A program made the translations under genes and the position numbers. Below are positions 55,512-64,000 of a stretch of DNA of 64,000 bases, in pieces (the stretch's first letter is position 1; the number at the start of each line of letters is the position of its first letter). The notes beneath the pieces are model-generated. The model was not told the origin of the DNA. It searched no databases and worked only from the letters and a program-made list of their open reading frames with translations. Location: the NCBI GenBank assembly GCA_023014485.1, contig JAJOZX010001080.1:1-64000 (forward strand), given 5' to 3'. The stretch is from Bathynomus jamesi (Eukaryota; Arthropoda; Malacostraca; Isopoda; Cirolanidae).

Positions 55512-56301
55512 TTACCTTAATGGTGCGTGATTGTACATGTAGTGGCAAGGGTGTTGTGGGTTAGTTGTCGCTGCTGCCATGAATTGTGTTCCCCTCATGT
55601 CTAAATGTTCCCTAACTTTCAGTATTTTTGTTTCTGTGTGCAGGTGTTCTATTGGTGTTGTTTGAGTGCATCCTGTAATGATACGAAGTGCGTTGTTTTG
55701 TATTGTCTGTAAGGTGTTTGTGTGTGTTTGAGATAATGGGTGCCCAGCATGGTCTAGCATAGTCCATAACTGAGCGAATATATTGTTTGTATATGAGTGT
55801 TGTTGTTTCCTGCTGGTGTCCAAAGTTTGTGCCTGTTAGTACCCTAAGCGTGTCAAGTCTTGACGTACATTTGTTTTTAATATCCTGAATGTGGTTTGCA
55901 AAAGATAATGAGGTGTTGTATGTGACCCCAAGTATTTTGGTCCTTTGAGTGTGTGGAATGTTGATGTTTAGTGTAAGCTGTGGAATTAACTGGTGTTCTT
56001 TTGTGATGCTTGTAAGCAAGGTGATGATTGATTTTGTGGGTGCTACTTTGAGTGTATTGTGTGTGAGCCAGTCTTGTATACTGTTTATGTATGTTTGTAG
56101 GTTATTTGTAGCGGTGTCGATGTTGTTGTGGGTGGATGTTAGAGCGATGTCATCTGCATATGATGATAATGTAAGCTTGTTATCTATGGGTGTTGGAATG
56201 TCATGCATGTATAAGTTGAAGAGTGTTGGTGAGAACAGAGCCTTGAGGGACCCCGTTCGGAAAAAGCTTGTTTTTGGATGACTTGCCATTAAATGTGACA
56301 T
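55512..56301 (-). pseudogene. LINE C reverse transcriptase (minus copy)
   Basis: Frame 56301-55612 starts at the ALFSPTLFNLYMHDIP block (SPxLFNLY), then LSSYADDIALTST (active site YADD intact), INSIQDWLTHNTLKVAPTKS, TKILGVTYN and NHIQDIKNKCTSRL. Frame 55823-55512 continues with NALRIITGC and PIEHLHTETKILKVREHL. Further 3' (near 55200-55270) is the Cys/His tail motif. Upstream RT (56800-56300) is readable but broken. Confidence 0.83.
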
Positions 56302-57464
56302 GTGAGTATCTTCCTGAAAGATAGTTGCTCAGCCACCTTTTGGTGTTATTGTGCTAGTTTGTGTTGAGTATTTTGTTTATGAGGGGGAAGCGTGGGATAG
56401 CATCAAATGCTTTACTAATGTTTATTGTTGCTAATAGTGTACGTTGAGCTGGTTGTTTGGAGTTGATGCCATCCATGATGTGCTATATGAGGTTAGTGAG
56501 TAATGTCATGGTTGAGTGGTGAGGTCTGAATCCATGTTGAGTAGGTGGTATGTGTGGGTTGGTGATTTGTAAGACGAGTCTTTGTTACTTTGGAAGGTGT
56601 GCATAGTAAAGTAATGGGTCTATAGGAAGCTGGTTCTGTTGGATTTTTGTTTGGTTTGAGTAGTGTAATAATTTTACCTTGTTTCCATGTCAGGAATAAT
56701 AGTGTTGGTATGAATATGTGCTGATATTTGTGAGAGCTAGTATTCCTTGTGGGCCCAAGTGTTTAAGGTGTATGTTAGATATGTTGTCTGGTCCAGTAGC
56801 CTTCGAATTCTTAATGTTTTTGATGATCTTGGTGGTCTGGTCTGTATTGAAGGGTGTAATGGTCGTGTCGAGTCTGTAGGTTTTCTTGTGTCTGGCTGTT
56901 TGTCTGTCTGCATGTTTCTGGTTGTTGTCTCTGTTTAAGTGACTTATCTTTGCGTACTGATTAACTAGAATGTTAGCTTGTTGTGTGTGTATGTTGGGAT
57001 ATTATTTTGGCTGCGACAGATAGCCGCGTGTGAGGTGTGAATGCCGCTGTTAGAGTGGGTAATGCCGTTTATAGTCTTGTATAGCCTGGATGTATCTGTG
57101 GAGTGGTTTAATGTTGTTATGAATTCCCTGAATGTTTGTTTGTTTTTCTTTGAGTTTGTTGTTTATTTCTGTGTTGAGCTGTTGTATTTGCTGTTTTATG
57201 GCTTCTGTGTGTGGGGTTTGTGTTATATATTTGAGGTTGTTACGTTGCCTTATGAGGTGGGCTATTTCTCTAGTGTAATTTGGATTGTATTTCCTAATGT
57301 TGCCCTTGGGTATGTATTTGTTTGCATTATTGATAATCTGATTAAATGTCTTGAGTGTTGTATCGATGTTTATGATGGGTGTGCTGTTTAATGTGGTGAA
57401 TTGTTCCTCAGTCTGTATTTTGAACTGTTCCCAATCAGCTTTCTTGTAATTTCTGTAAGTGTGC

Positions 57465-58449
57465 CTAAGGCTGTTGGGGCAGAGTGTAGAATGTGTTGTG
57501 ATGATGATGGGCAGGTGGTCTGATGAGTTGTTTTTCTGTTCTCCATTGTGTGTGTGTTGCTAGTGAGGGGGAACAGAACATTATGTCTGGGGAGGAGTTT
57601 GAGTATCCTCCTTGATGTGGTATGTGTGTGTGTTCTTCTGTATTGTTAAGAATGAAGAGGCTGTTTAGTTGTGTGGCTATGTTGGCGCCTCTGGTGTTGC
57701 TTTGGTTGTGCAGGTACCAACTAGTGTCTTTGGCGTTGAAGTCTCCTCCTAAGATGACATTAGTGAGAGAGGCCAGATTGTGTAACTGTGGATTGTAATT
57801 GGCTGGCACCTGAGGTGAACTATCTGGTGGGATGTAAATGTTGATTAGTGTTTTGCGCGTGTTTTAATGTTAACTGCCTGTATTTCTATCGTGTTATCTG
57901 CTTGGATTGTGTTTGTAATGTTTTGGGTAGCATCAGTGTAGCTAATGCTTTTACGTACCGTATGTAAGTGATAAGTCCACCCCCGTTACCCCCAGTACGA
58001 TCTTGACGGATCGCCGTGAAGTCAGGGATGGTGGGTGTTTTGTGTGCGCGTTTTAGTTTTGTTTCTTGTATAAGTGCTATGTGAATGTTTTGTTTGTGTA
58101 CGAATTCCCTAAGCTGCATGATTTTGTTTGTGAGGCCATCTACGTTGTACTGTAATATGTTAATATTATACTTCTGTATGTGTCTCATGGTACTATTGTG
58201 TCTGTCTTTGTATATGTTGACATTTATAACTTGTATTGGGCCCTTCATTAGTCTTAATGTCGCTAGAGAGTAAGAGTAGTTCGGCGAGCACGCAATTGCT
58301 CCCTGTAATTGAAAAAATAGCACGCTGAGAATAGGTCCGGCCCCGGGAGCCGATCGGCACTCTGACCGTGCCACGCAACAGGCCGTCGACTGCCAGTCTG
58401 GCCAACTGTAGACAGCCCGCTGCACGGAGATTTGAGGAAGTTTGGCCAC
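57465..58449 (-). pseudogene. LINE C 5' region and endonuclease
   Basis: Frame 58449-57886 runs from the 5' leader into the endonuclease: INILQYNVDGLTNKIMQLREF, IALIQETKLKR (catalytic Glu) and DRTGGNGGGLITYI. Frame 57809-57465 continues with VILGGDFNAKDTSWY (GDFN motif) and SSPDIMFCSP. A break lies near 57850. A parallel frame at 58405-58193 holds the 2A-like motif. Confidence 0.8.
58238..58261 (-). other. Degenerate 2A-like motif in LINE C leader
   Basis: In the minus-strand frame 58405-58193 the sequence reads LLLLSSDIKTNEGP. The 2A consensus is D(V/I)ExNPGP after a leucine-rich run, so the place and hydrophobic lead match but E is K and the first P is E. 2A-like peptides near the start of LINE proteins are known in marine invertebrates. 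This copy would probably not cause ribosome skipping. Confidence 0.5.
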
Positions 58450-59035
58450 CAGCGCATTGATGTTTTGGTTTATGTAATATGATATTACTCTATTCTAAAC
58501 GTTTAGAATAATAAAAAGAAGTCCGTGTGCCATTATTATCATCGTACGATAGATCTTCGTCTCACTTATGGGTCAAAAACTGCAGTTTCATGTCATAAAA
58601 TTTAGCTTTTAAAATCCAAAACGTATTCCAAGCTCTCTGAATTATGAACATTAATTTTAATATCAAATGTTATTTGCCTATGATCATGGGTGTAGTAGTA
58701 GTAGCCTCCTACAGAGATATTATCAATTAAGTCCAGGTCTGTATTTAAAACTAAATCTAGAATATTGCGTACTCTAGTGGGTTCCTTGACCATTTGAAAA
58801 AGTGAATTTTCAAGTACAGCTAAATTAGACCATAAAGGTCCACCCCAGTCCCTGCCAGGCAAATTAAAATCTCTTAAAATTATCGCATGTTTGCTAGTTA
58901 CATCAAAAATTAGTTCCCAAAGTCAATTATCACTATCGACAGTCTGAGAGGGAGGCCTATATACCGAATTCTATAATTTGTATCTTTGACGAGTTGTCTT
59001 TAATTTCAACAAACGTTGCATTTATATTATAAACT

Positions 59036-59334
59036 AGCTGTTATGGCCAGCACTCACTCTGGGTGGGCCAATTATATTAAATTTTAATTATTCAAATAAT
59101 TTTTTATTTTTCGTTGTATTCCCCAGTAATTGGGGGTCTGCAGTCTCCCAATTACTGGTGGTTCAATTATTTGGTGAATAAAACTATACAAAAAGAACGG
59201 AGCCATGAAAATCTTAAGCTTCATGAGTCTTTTTACACAGTGAAGCTCAAGAGTTTCATGACTATAATTTGTTTTTCCTCTCAACCATGTAATTATTTAA
59301 AAAATTCCACTTTTTTTTAGAAACCCAAAAGTTC
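59036..59334. other. Unrecognised insert between LINE D and LINE C
   Basis: Starts CTAGCTGTTATGGCCAGCAC. It contains a hairpin CCAGTAATTGGGGG/CTCCCAATTACTGG near 59124-59158 and ends in a T run. No coding. It may be a separate small element. Confidence 0.4.
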
Positions 59335-59993
59335 ACAGACAGACACAGAATCACACGCAACTCCCTTTTAAATCATAACAGCATTACCCACTCTAACAGC
59401 GGCATTCACACCTCTCACGCGGCTATCTGTCGCAGCCAAAATAATATCCCAACATATACACAAGCTAACATTTTAGTTAATCACTAGTTCACTACGCAAA
59501 GATAAGTCTCTTAAACAGAGACAACAACCGGAAACATGCAGACAGACAAACAGCCAGACACAAGAAAACCTACAGACTCGACATGACCATTACACAATTC
59601 AATACAGACCAGACCACACCACACCACACCACACCACACCACACCACATACCACCAAGATCATCAAAAACATTAAGAATTCGAAGGCTACTGGACCAGAA
59701 AACATATCTAACATACACTTTAAACACTTGGTCCCACAGGCAATACTAGCTCTCACAAACATCAACACATATTCATATCAACACTGTATTATTCCTGATA
59801 TATGGAAACAAGGTAAAATTATTACACTACTCAAACCAAACAAAAATCCAACAACCAGCTTCCTATAGACCCACTACTTTACTATGCACATTGCACACCT
59901 TTCAAAGTAACAGAAAGACTCGTCTTACAAATCACCAACCCACACATACCACCATCGCCTACTCAACATGGGTTCAGACCTCACCACTCAACC

Positions 59994-60689
59994 ATGACAT
60001 TACTCACTAACCTCATACAGCACATCATGGATGGCATCAACTCCAAACAACCAGCTCAATGTACACTATTAGCAACAATAGACATTAGTAAAACACTTGA
60101 TGCTATCCCACACTTCCCTCTCATAAACAAAATACTCGACACAAACATGCACAATAACACCAAAAGGTGGCTGAGCAACTGTCTTTCAGGAAGATACTCG
60201 CATGTCACATTTAATGACAAGTCATCCAAAAACAAGCTTTTTCCAAATGGGGTTCCTCAAGGCTCTGTTCTCTCACCAGCACTCTTCAACTTATACATGC
60301 ATGACATTCCAACACCCATAGATAACAAACTTACCTTATCATATGCAGATGACATCACTCTAACATCCACCCACAACAACATCGACACCGCTACAAATAA
60401 CCTACAAACATGCATAAACAGTATACAAGACTGGCTCACACACAATAGACTCGAAGTAGCACCCACAAAATCAACCATCACCTTGCTTACACTAAACACC
60501 ACCAACATTCCATACACTCACAGGACTAAAATACTTGGGGTCACATACAACACATTATCTTTTGCAAATCACATTCAGGACATTAAAAACAAATGTACGT
60601 CAAGACTTAACACGCTTAGGGTACTAACAGGCACAAACTTTGGACACCAGCTTGAAACATCATCACTCATATACAAACAATATATTTGA
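59994..60689 (+). CDS. LINE C reverse transcriptase (plus copy), open frame
   Basis: A 231-aa frame: LLATIDISKTLDAIPH (first catalytic Asp), RWLSNCLSGRYSHV, PNGVPQGSVLSPALFNLYMHDIP, LTLSYADDITLTST (YADD intact), DWLTHNRLEVAPTKS and TKILGVTYN. It ends at a stop in place of the next Arg codon (YKQYI then TGA where the sister copy has R). The RT fingers lie upstream at about 59650-59990 in other frames. Confidence 0.85.
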   Translation: MTLLTNLIQHIMDGINSKQPAQCTLLATIDISKTLDAIPHFPLINKILDTNMHNNTKRWLSNCLSGRYSHVTFNDKSSKNKLFPNGVPQGSVLSPALFNLYMHDIPTPIDNKLTLSYADDITLTSTHNNIDTATNNLQTCINSIQDWLTHNRLEVAPTKSTITLLTLNTTNIPYTHRTKILGVTYNTLSFANHIQDIKNKCTSRLNTLRVLTGTNFGHQLETSSLIYKQYI

Positions 60690-61104
60690 TTAGTTATGGA
60701 TTATGCTAGCCCATGCTGGGCACCCATTATCTCAAACACACACACAAACACCTTACAGACAATACAAAACAGCTCACTTCTTGTCATTACAATGTACTCA
60801 AACAACAACAATAGAACACCTGCATACAGAAACAAAAATACTGAAAGTTAGGGAACATTTAGACATGAGGGGAACACAATTCATGGCAGCAGCGACAACT
60901 AACCCACATCACCCTTGACACTACATGTACAATCATGCACCGACACCTTGCACGCACGCGCACACAAAGCACTGACATGACTGGGTCTGAATGCGGTCCT
61001 AGGTGCAAAGCCGCCACCAATTAACAGGTCAGATCAGCCTGAGCATATCGGATCGAGTTATCTTAGCATGATTCCGATGTAGACATCACCGCAACTTAGA
61101 CATA

Positions 61105-62460
61105 TGGGGCTCCAATAAACCTTAGCCCACCCCGTGCATGGCCTAAACCATTAGAGGTACAGTAAAACTAAGCATCCCTTACAAAAGAGAATTTATTCCT
61201 GCATTTAATGAGAAACAATTAAAACTTGGTGTTCCCGCCATTGGCTTCCAAGACAACCTGAATTCGCTTTGGGTAGTTTGCCAAAAGTGACGTGAATAGA
61301 TCTTGATCGTTACGCAAATTTGCTAAAACAGTTTCAATGTGTTGCGTCATTGTATCCTTCGAAAATCGATTTGCTGCAGGTTCTTGAAACAAGAAACATT
61401 CAACCTTGTCCTTTATAACTGATCCAATGTGTTCACAAACGTTCAGGTTGGGAGAATTTCCTGGCCATTCTTCATTTCCAAAGAAATCGATCTCATGGTT
61501 CCGCAACAACTGTTGAGTGGCTAATGCCTTAAAGCAGGGGGCCTTATCGTGCAGAAGTGTGACCTGATCGACATCCATAACATTGTTTGGGTTTCTTAGA
61601 AAAGGAATGACATGCTGGGATAGAATAATATCACGAAAATACTGTCCATCCCAACTCTGACCATTTGGCTTCAGCGCCCACATGAGCTTCTTTGCAGTGA
61701 ACAAAACAAACACACCAACGCAGTCTTGACTTTTTAGTAATTCGCGATAATGTTCATTGTCATCAATTTCATCTGGTGGTGTGGCCCACACTCAATCATT
61801 TTGGTAGTTAGGCCGACATGTTACGTAAACAAAAAATTCATCAGAGACAGCTAAATGCATGAAATCGTCCACCTCCCAATCTTCAAGATAATGGGCAAAC
61901 CACATTCTGTCATCGATGTTAAGTTTTACTTGGCTTTGGAAGTTCATGCCAAGGCTTTAAACCTTGCCTATGATGGTACAGCCGAATGATCTCACCACCG
62001 ACGACCTTTCCTCTCAACACTTAGAAAGTTTAGCACAGCTGTTTTTCCATTTACGCGTACTGCTTTCAATGATGTCCTTTGTTTCCTGAGAGAGTGGCAA
62101 ATTTGGGTGCCCAGATTTGGTTGTATCCATTTCACATTCATCCAAAGTTTTATTCCAATTTCTTTTGACGAAATCCTCACTTCTTCGCAACTTTTTGGCA
62201 ACCCATGAACGTGTTATAAAGGTGGCTCCAGCATCACGAATTTCCCGAAATGTTATTTGCTCGTATGCGATCTATCACACGTTGCCTCTCCGAATCACCA
62301 ATTAATTGAGAAGCCATTATATTATCACTTTATCAGCTAGAGTAATTTTAATACCTGCAATAAAGAATTTTATATATTTTTATAATCACTAAAAACTATT
62401 TCGATATGAGTAAACATGTAAGCTGCAAATCGGGGGGGGCTAAGGTTTTTTGGAACCCCC
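61105..62460 (-). mobile_element. Tc1/mariner-like element, copy 2, full length
   Basis: About 1.36 kb. Ends: TGGGGCTCCAATAAACCTTAGCC at the left and (inverse of right) GGGGGTTCCAAAAAACCTTAGCC. TA flanks at 61103-61104 and 62461-62462. Coding is on the minus strand. The other LINE C copy has the empty site (CATATATAAAC, complement near 55273). Confidence 0.93.
61219..62317 (-). pseudogene. Tc1/mariner-like transposase (copy 2), frameshifted
   Basis: Start ATG at 62317 (MASQLIGDSERQRVI), shift near 62260 into frame 62201-61992, then more breaks until the long frame 61791-61219. The latter has WALKPNGQSWDGQYF, VTLLHDKAPCFKALATQQLL (second Asp), EEWPGNSPNLNVCEHIGSVIK (third acidic residue; the usual SPDLNPIEN is altered), and a normal C-terminus. 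The first Asp is expected near 61850. The DDE residues seem present but the frame is broken. Confidence 0.82.
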
Positions 62461-63460
62461 TATAAACACAGACTAGACAATGCCACAGACGACACCTGCT
62501 ACCTGTGCCAGGACGCACCACAAACAGTTGAACACATTATGACAGACTGTACCGCTCTAGCAAAACAACAACACAACACAACACAACACCACTAGTGCGC
62601 TGAACCTCTGGTCTGCTCCGGAGAGGGTGATCGGTTACCCGTGTGCCACTAGCTTGTTCGATCAGGGTGAGCTGATCGACTAAACAACAACAACAAACAA
62701 CAACAACAACAACAACAACTTTTATATACGTAGTAGATTCTTGCAAATTTTTTAATTATAGGTTTTAAGTGTGACTAAACGTATATTACTGTACCACCAC
62801 CCCCTTCTTTCTATTCTATCATTGTTAAACGTCTCATAACCAGGAACATGATATTCTCCGAGAAAATCTACTTTCTTTTTGACCACGATTCAGTAATTGC
62901 TACAATCTCAATTTTTTGGTCAAGGGCAATACTTAATAGCTCATCAAATTTAAATATTAAACTTCGAGCATTAATATAAAATACATTTGTAAAATCTCCA
63001 GTACCGCAGTAGAATCTCGAGGTTCTTCGAGGAGGCAATCATTCACTGGAAGGGAAATTTATGTTAAGCTGTTCGCTTCCATAGGAGTTACACCACTTTT
63101 TGCCTGAAAAGCCATCGCAGAGCCACGCAATAGTCTACCACGCTGCTCCCACACCATCTAGATGAAGACCATGCAAAAATAAATTCTTTTTATAAGAAAA
63201 ATGACTCCACAGATCGATGAATTGAACATTTTCCTTTTGCTAAAAGGACTTAAGAATAAATATGTAGGTAGCTCTGCTGAAGAAGAAGTCGGATCCTGCT
63301 ATTCTTGGGAGAATCCCTGAAAAAATTAATTAGTCCTATCCTTTAGAGTCCGCATCAGCCACTTGTATTTCTCTCTTAGCTCCTCTAACTTTGAAATCTT
63401 ATCATTAGTACCAACATGCACTATAAATATCATACTACTGTTATTAATCATCATTATTAT

Positions 63461-63780
63461 TATTTAGACAGCTACTGAAGTATCCAATGTATCCAATACT
63501 CAAATGAATTTTAAGACTTGCCTTGAAAATAATTCTGTGGTGGTCTACAAGACAAGTCGCTCGAGACCTGAATAACTTTGTTAGAAAAGTATCTTTGAGT
63601 ACAAAGCTCCATGCCGCTACTTTTAAGAGGATGTAGACCAATTTAGCTTTGGTATAGATGAGTATATAGTTTTAATTATTACAACACACACACCTATATC
63701 AGTTTTTTTGAAATGGGGTGGTGCAAAATTTCCTGAAAATGACAAAATGGGCAGTCAAATGAAGTTTAATTTATTTTTAG
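63461..63780. other. End of UQCRC2 intron 3
   Basis: No coding recognised. It ends in an acceptor TTTAATTTATTTTTAG at 63780. Confidence 0.7.
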
Positions 63781-64000
63781 GAAGGAAGGCTTTGAAATGC
63801 TATCTAATGTCGCTCTTTATCCGACATTCAAACATTGGGAGGTTGATGCGCAAAAAATTCGTCTTATGGCGGAATTGGGGGCCAGGGAGCCCTCCGTCAT
63901 AGCCCTCGAACTACTTCACAAGGCCGCCTTCAGAAACTCTGGTCTTGGACACTCTATCTTCATTCCTCATCACCGCATCGGCAAAGTGACACCAGACCAG
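63781..64000 (+). CDS. UQCRC2: UQCRC2 exon, runs off the window
   Basis: The first base completes a Leu codon with the two bases left by the exon at 51404 (RDNL), then KEGFEMLSNVALYPTFKHWEV, matching the core-2 block LxxLxNVxxxPxFxxWEV. It continues with QKIRLMAELGAREPSVIALELLHKAAFRNSGLGHSIF and HRIGKVTPDQ. Phase 2 matches across a 12.4-kb intron. The exon may end at or after 64000. Confidence 0.93.

Larger units (their letters stand above)
55040..58468 (-). mobile_element. LINE C (Jockey-like), minus copy, near full length
   Basis: The 3' end is a (GTT)n run at 55040-55058 (AAC tail on the coding strand); the 5' end is about 58468. Flanked by TTTATG at 55034-55039 and 58469-58474, a likely 6-bp duplication inside LINE D. 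Order on the minus strand: 5' region with a 2A-like motif, endonuclease, RT, C-terminal Cys/His motif. It is mostly frameshifted. The family repeats on the plus strand at 59335-62720. Confidence 0.85.
59335..62720 (+). mobile_element. LINE C, plus copy, 5'-truncated, carrying a mariner
   Basis: Same family as the minus copy 55040-58468. It starts within the endonuclease-RT region (about 59335) and ends with an (AAC)n tail at 62680-62717. The RT frame 59994-60689 is largely intact. The C-terminal Cys/His motif (CYLCQDAPQTVEH, about 62500) follows the mariner, which splits the 3' part at a TA. A (CACAC)n run lies near 59622-59648. Confidence 0.85.
52692..63460 (-). mobile_element. LINE D (CR1-like), broken by two LINE C insertions
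   Basis: Minus-strand element read in pieces. Esterase-type ORF1 end at about 63460-63300 (IFIVHVGTNDKISKLEELREKYKWL). Endonuclease start at 62990-62750 (FYINARSLIFKFDELL, SHLKP). Endonuclease end at 59030-58600 (YNINATFVEIKDNS, PGRDWGG, DHRQITFDI). Linker 55030-54800 (KPKWWNTEI). RT 54620-53170, C-terminus to 52692 (FKKKLDAYLA). Insertions at 55040-58468 and about 59036-62720 split it, and a palindrome sits in the RT. Combined length without inserts is about 3.3 kb. Confidence 0.8.

Noticed and set aside
55949..57391. Plus-strand ORFs of 110 and 116 aa rich in Val, Leu, Cys and Phe
   Set aside because: They are reverse-strand shadows of the LINE C coding region (T/G-rich strand).

Overview
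The window is animal nuclear DNA, most likely from an arthropod and perhaps a crustacean. The reasons are spliced genes, TTAGG-type (AACCT) short arrays, CR1- and Jockey-like LINEs, BEL/Pao and Gypsy LTR elements, Tc1/mariner, hAT and Merlin-like DNA transposons, and tRNA- and 5S-derived SINEs. The exact taxon cannot be fixed from the sequence alone. Nothing is prokaryotic.

One host gene is recognisable, on the + strand in the right half: UQCRC2, the core-2 subunit of mitochondrial complex III. Exons lie at 50170-50324, 51213-51404 and 63781-64000 (running off the window). A plausible first coding exon (15 codons, phase 0) lies at 34969-35013. All splice phases agree. If that first exon is right, the whole right half is UQCRC2 intron sequence: a first intron of about 15.2 kb, a second of 0.9 kb and a third of 12.4 kb, the first and third filled with transposons.

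Layout. 1-2.97 kb: remains of two LINE families fused head to tail, a tRNA-SINE and LINE tails. 2.97-3.75 kb: a foldback element made from two copies of a mariner 3' end. 3.82-5.41 kb: a broken hAT. 5.42-5.67 kb: a 31-bp minisatellite. 5.85-6.03 kb: a 5S-rRNA-derived SINE. 6.66-7.9 kb: a CR1 LINE with an internal deletion. 9.995-25.768 kb: one complete Gypsy element on the minus strand with a 4-bp CGGT duplication; its left LTR is split by a complete BEL/Pao element on the plus strand (10.80-18.21 kb). 26.4-33.9 kb: a mariner MITE, a CR1 LINE (minus) holding a hAT that holds a second hAT, then a long inverted repeat with a mariner MITE in its loop.

34-50 kb (putative intron 1): Merlin-like fragments, a nested foldback element, a near full-length CR1 LINE with an esterase domain, a mariner copy carrying a hAT MITE, a 4.2-kb DNA transposon of a type I cannot classify with about 340-bp terminal inverted repeats and a five-exon gene, a SINE, and a Merlin-like element inside a hAT-like MITE. 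51.4-63.78 kb (intron 3): a SINE and a full-length-like LINE (LINE D) broken open by two copies of a second LINE (LINE C) in opposite orientations, one of which carries a full-length mariner.

Few elements keep an unbroken coding sequence. Frameshifts are common, and the differences between LTR pairs are largely 1-2-base indels, so some breaks may be read or assembly errors rather than old mutations. The insertion order is readable from target duplications and from empty sites in sister copies.
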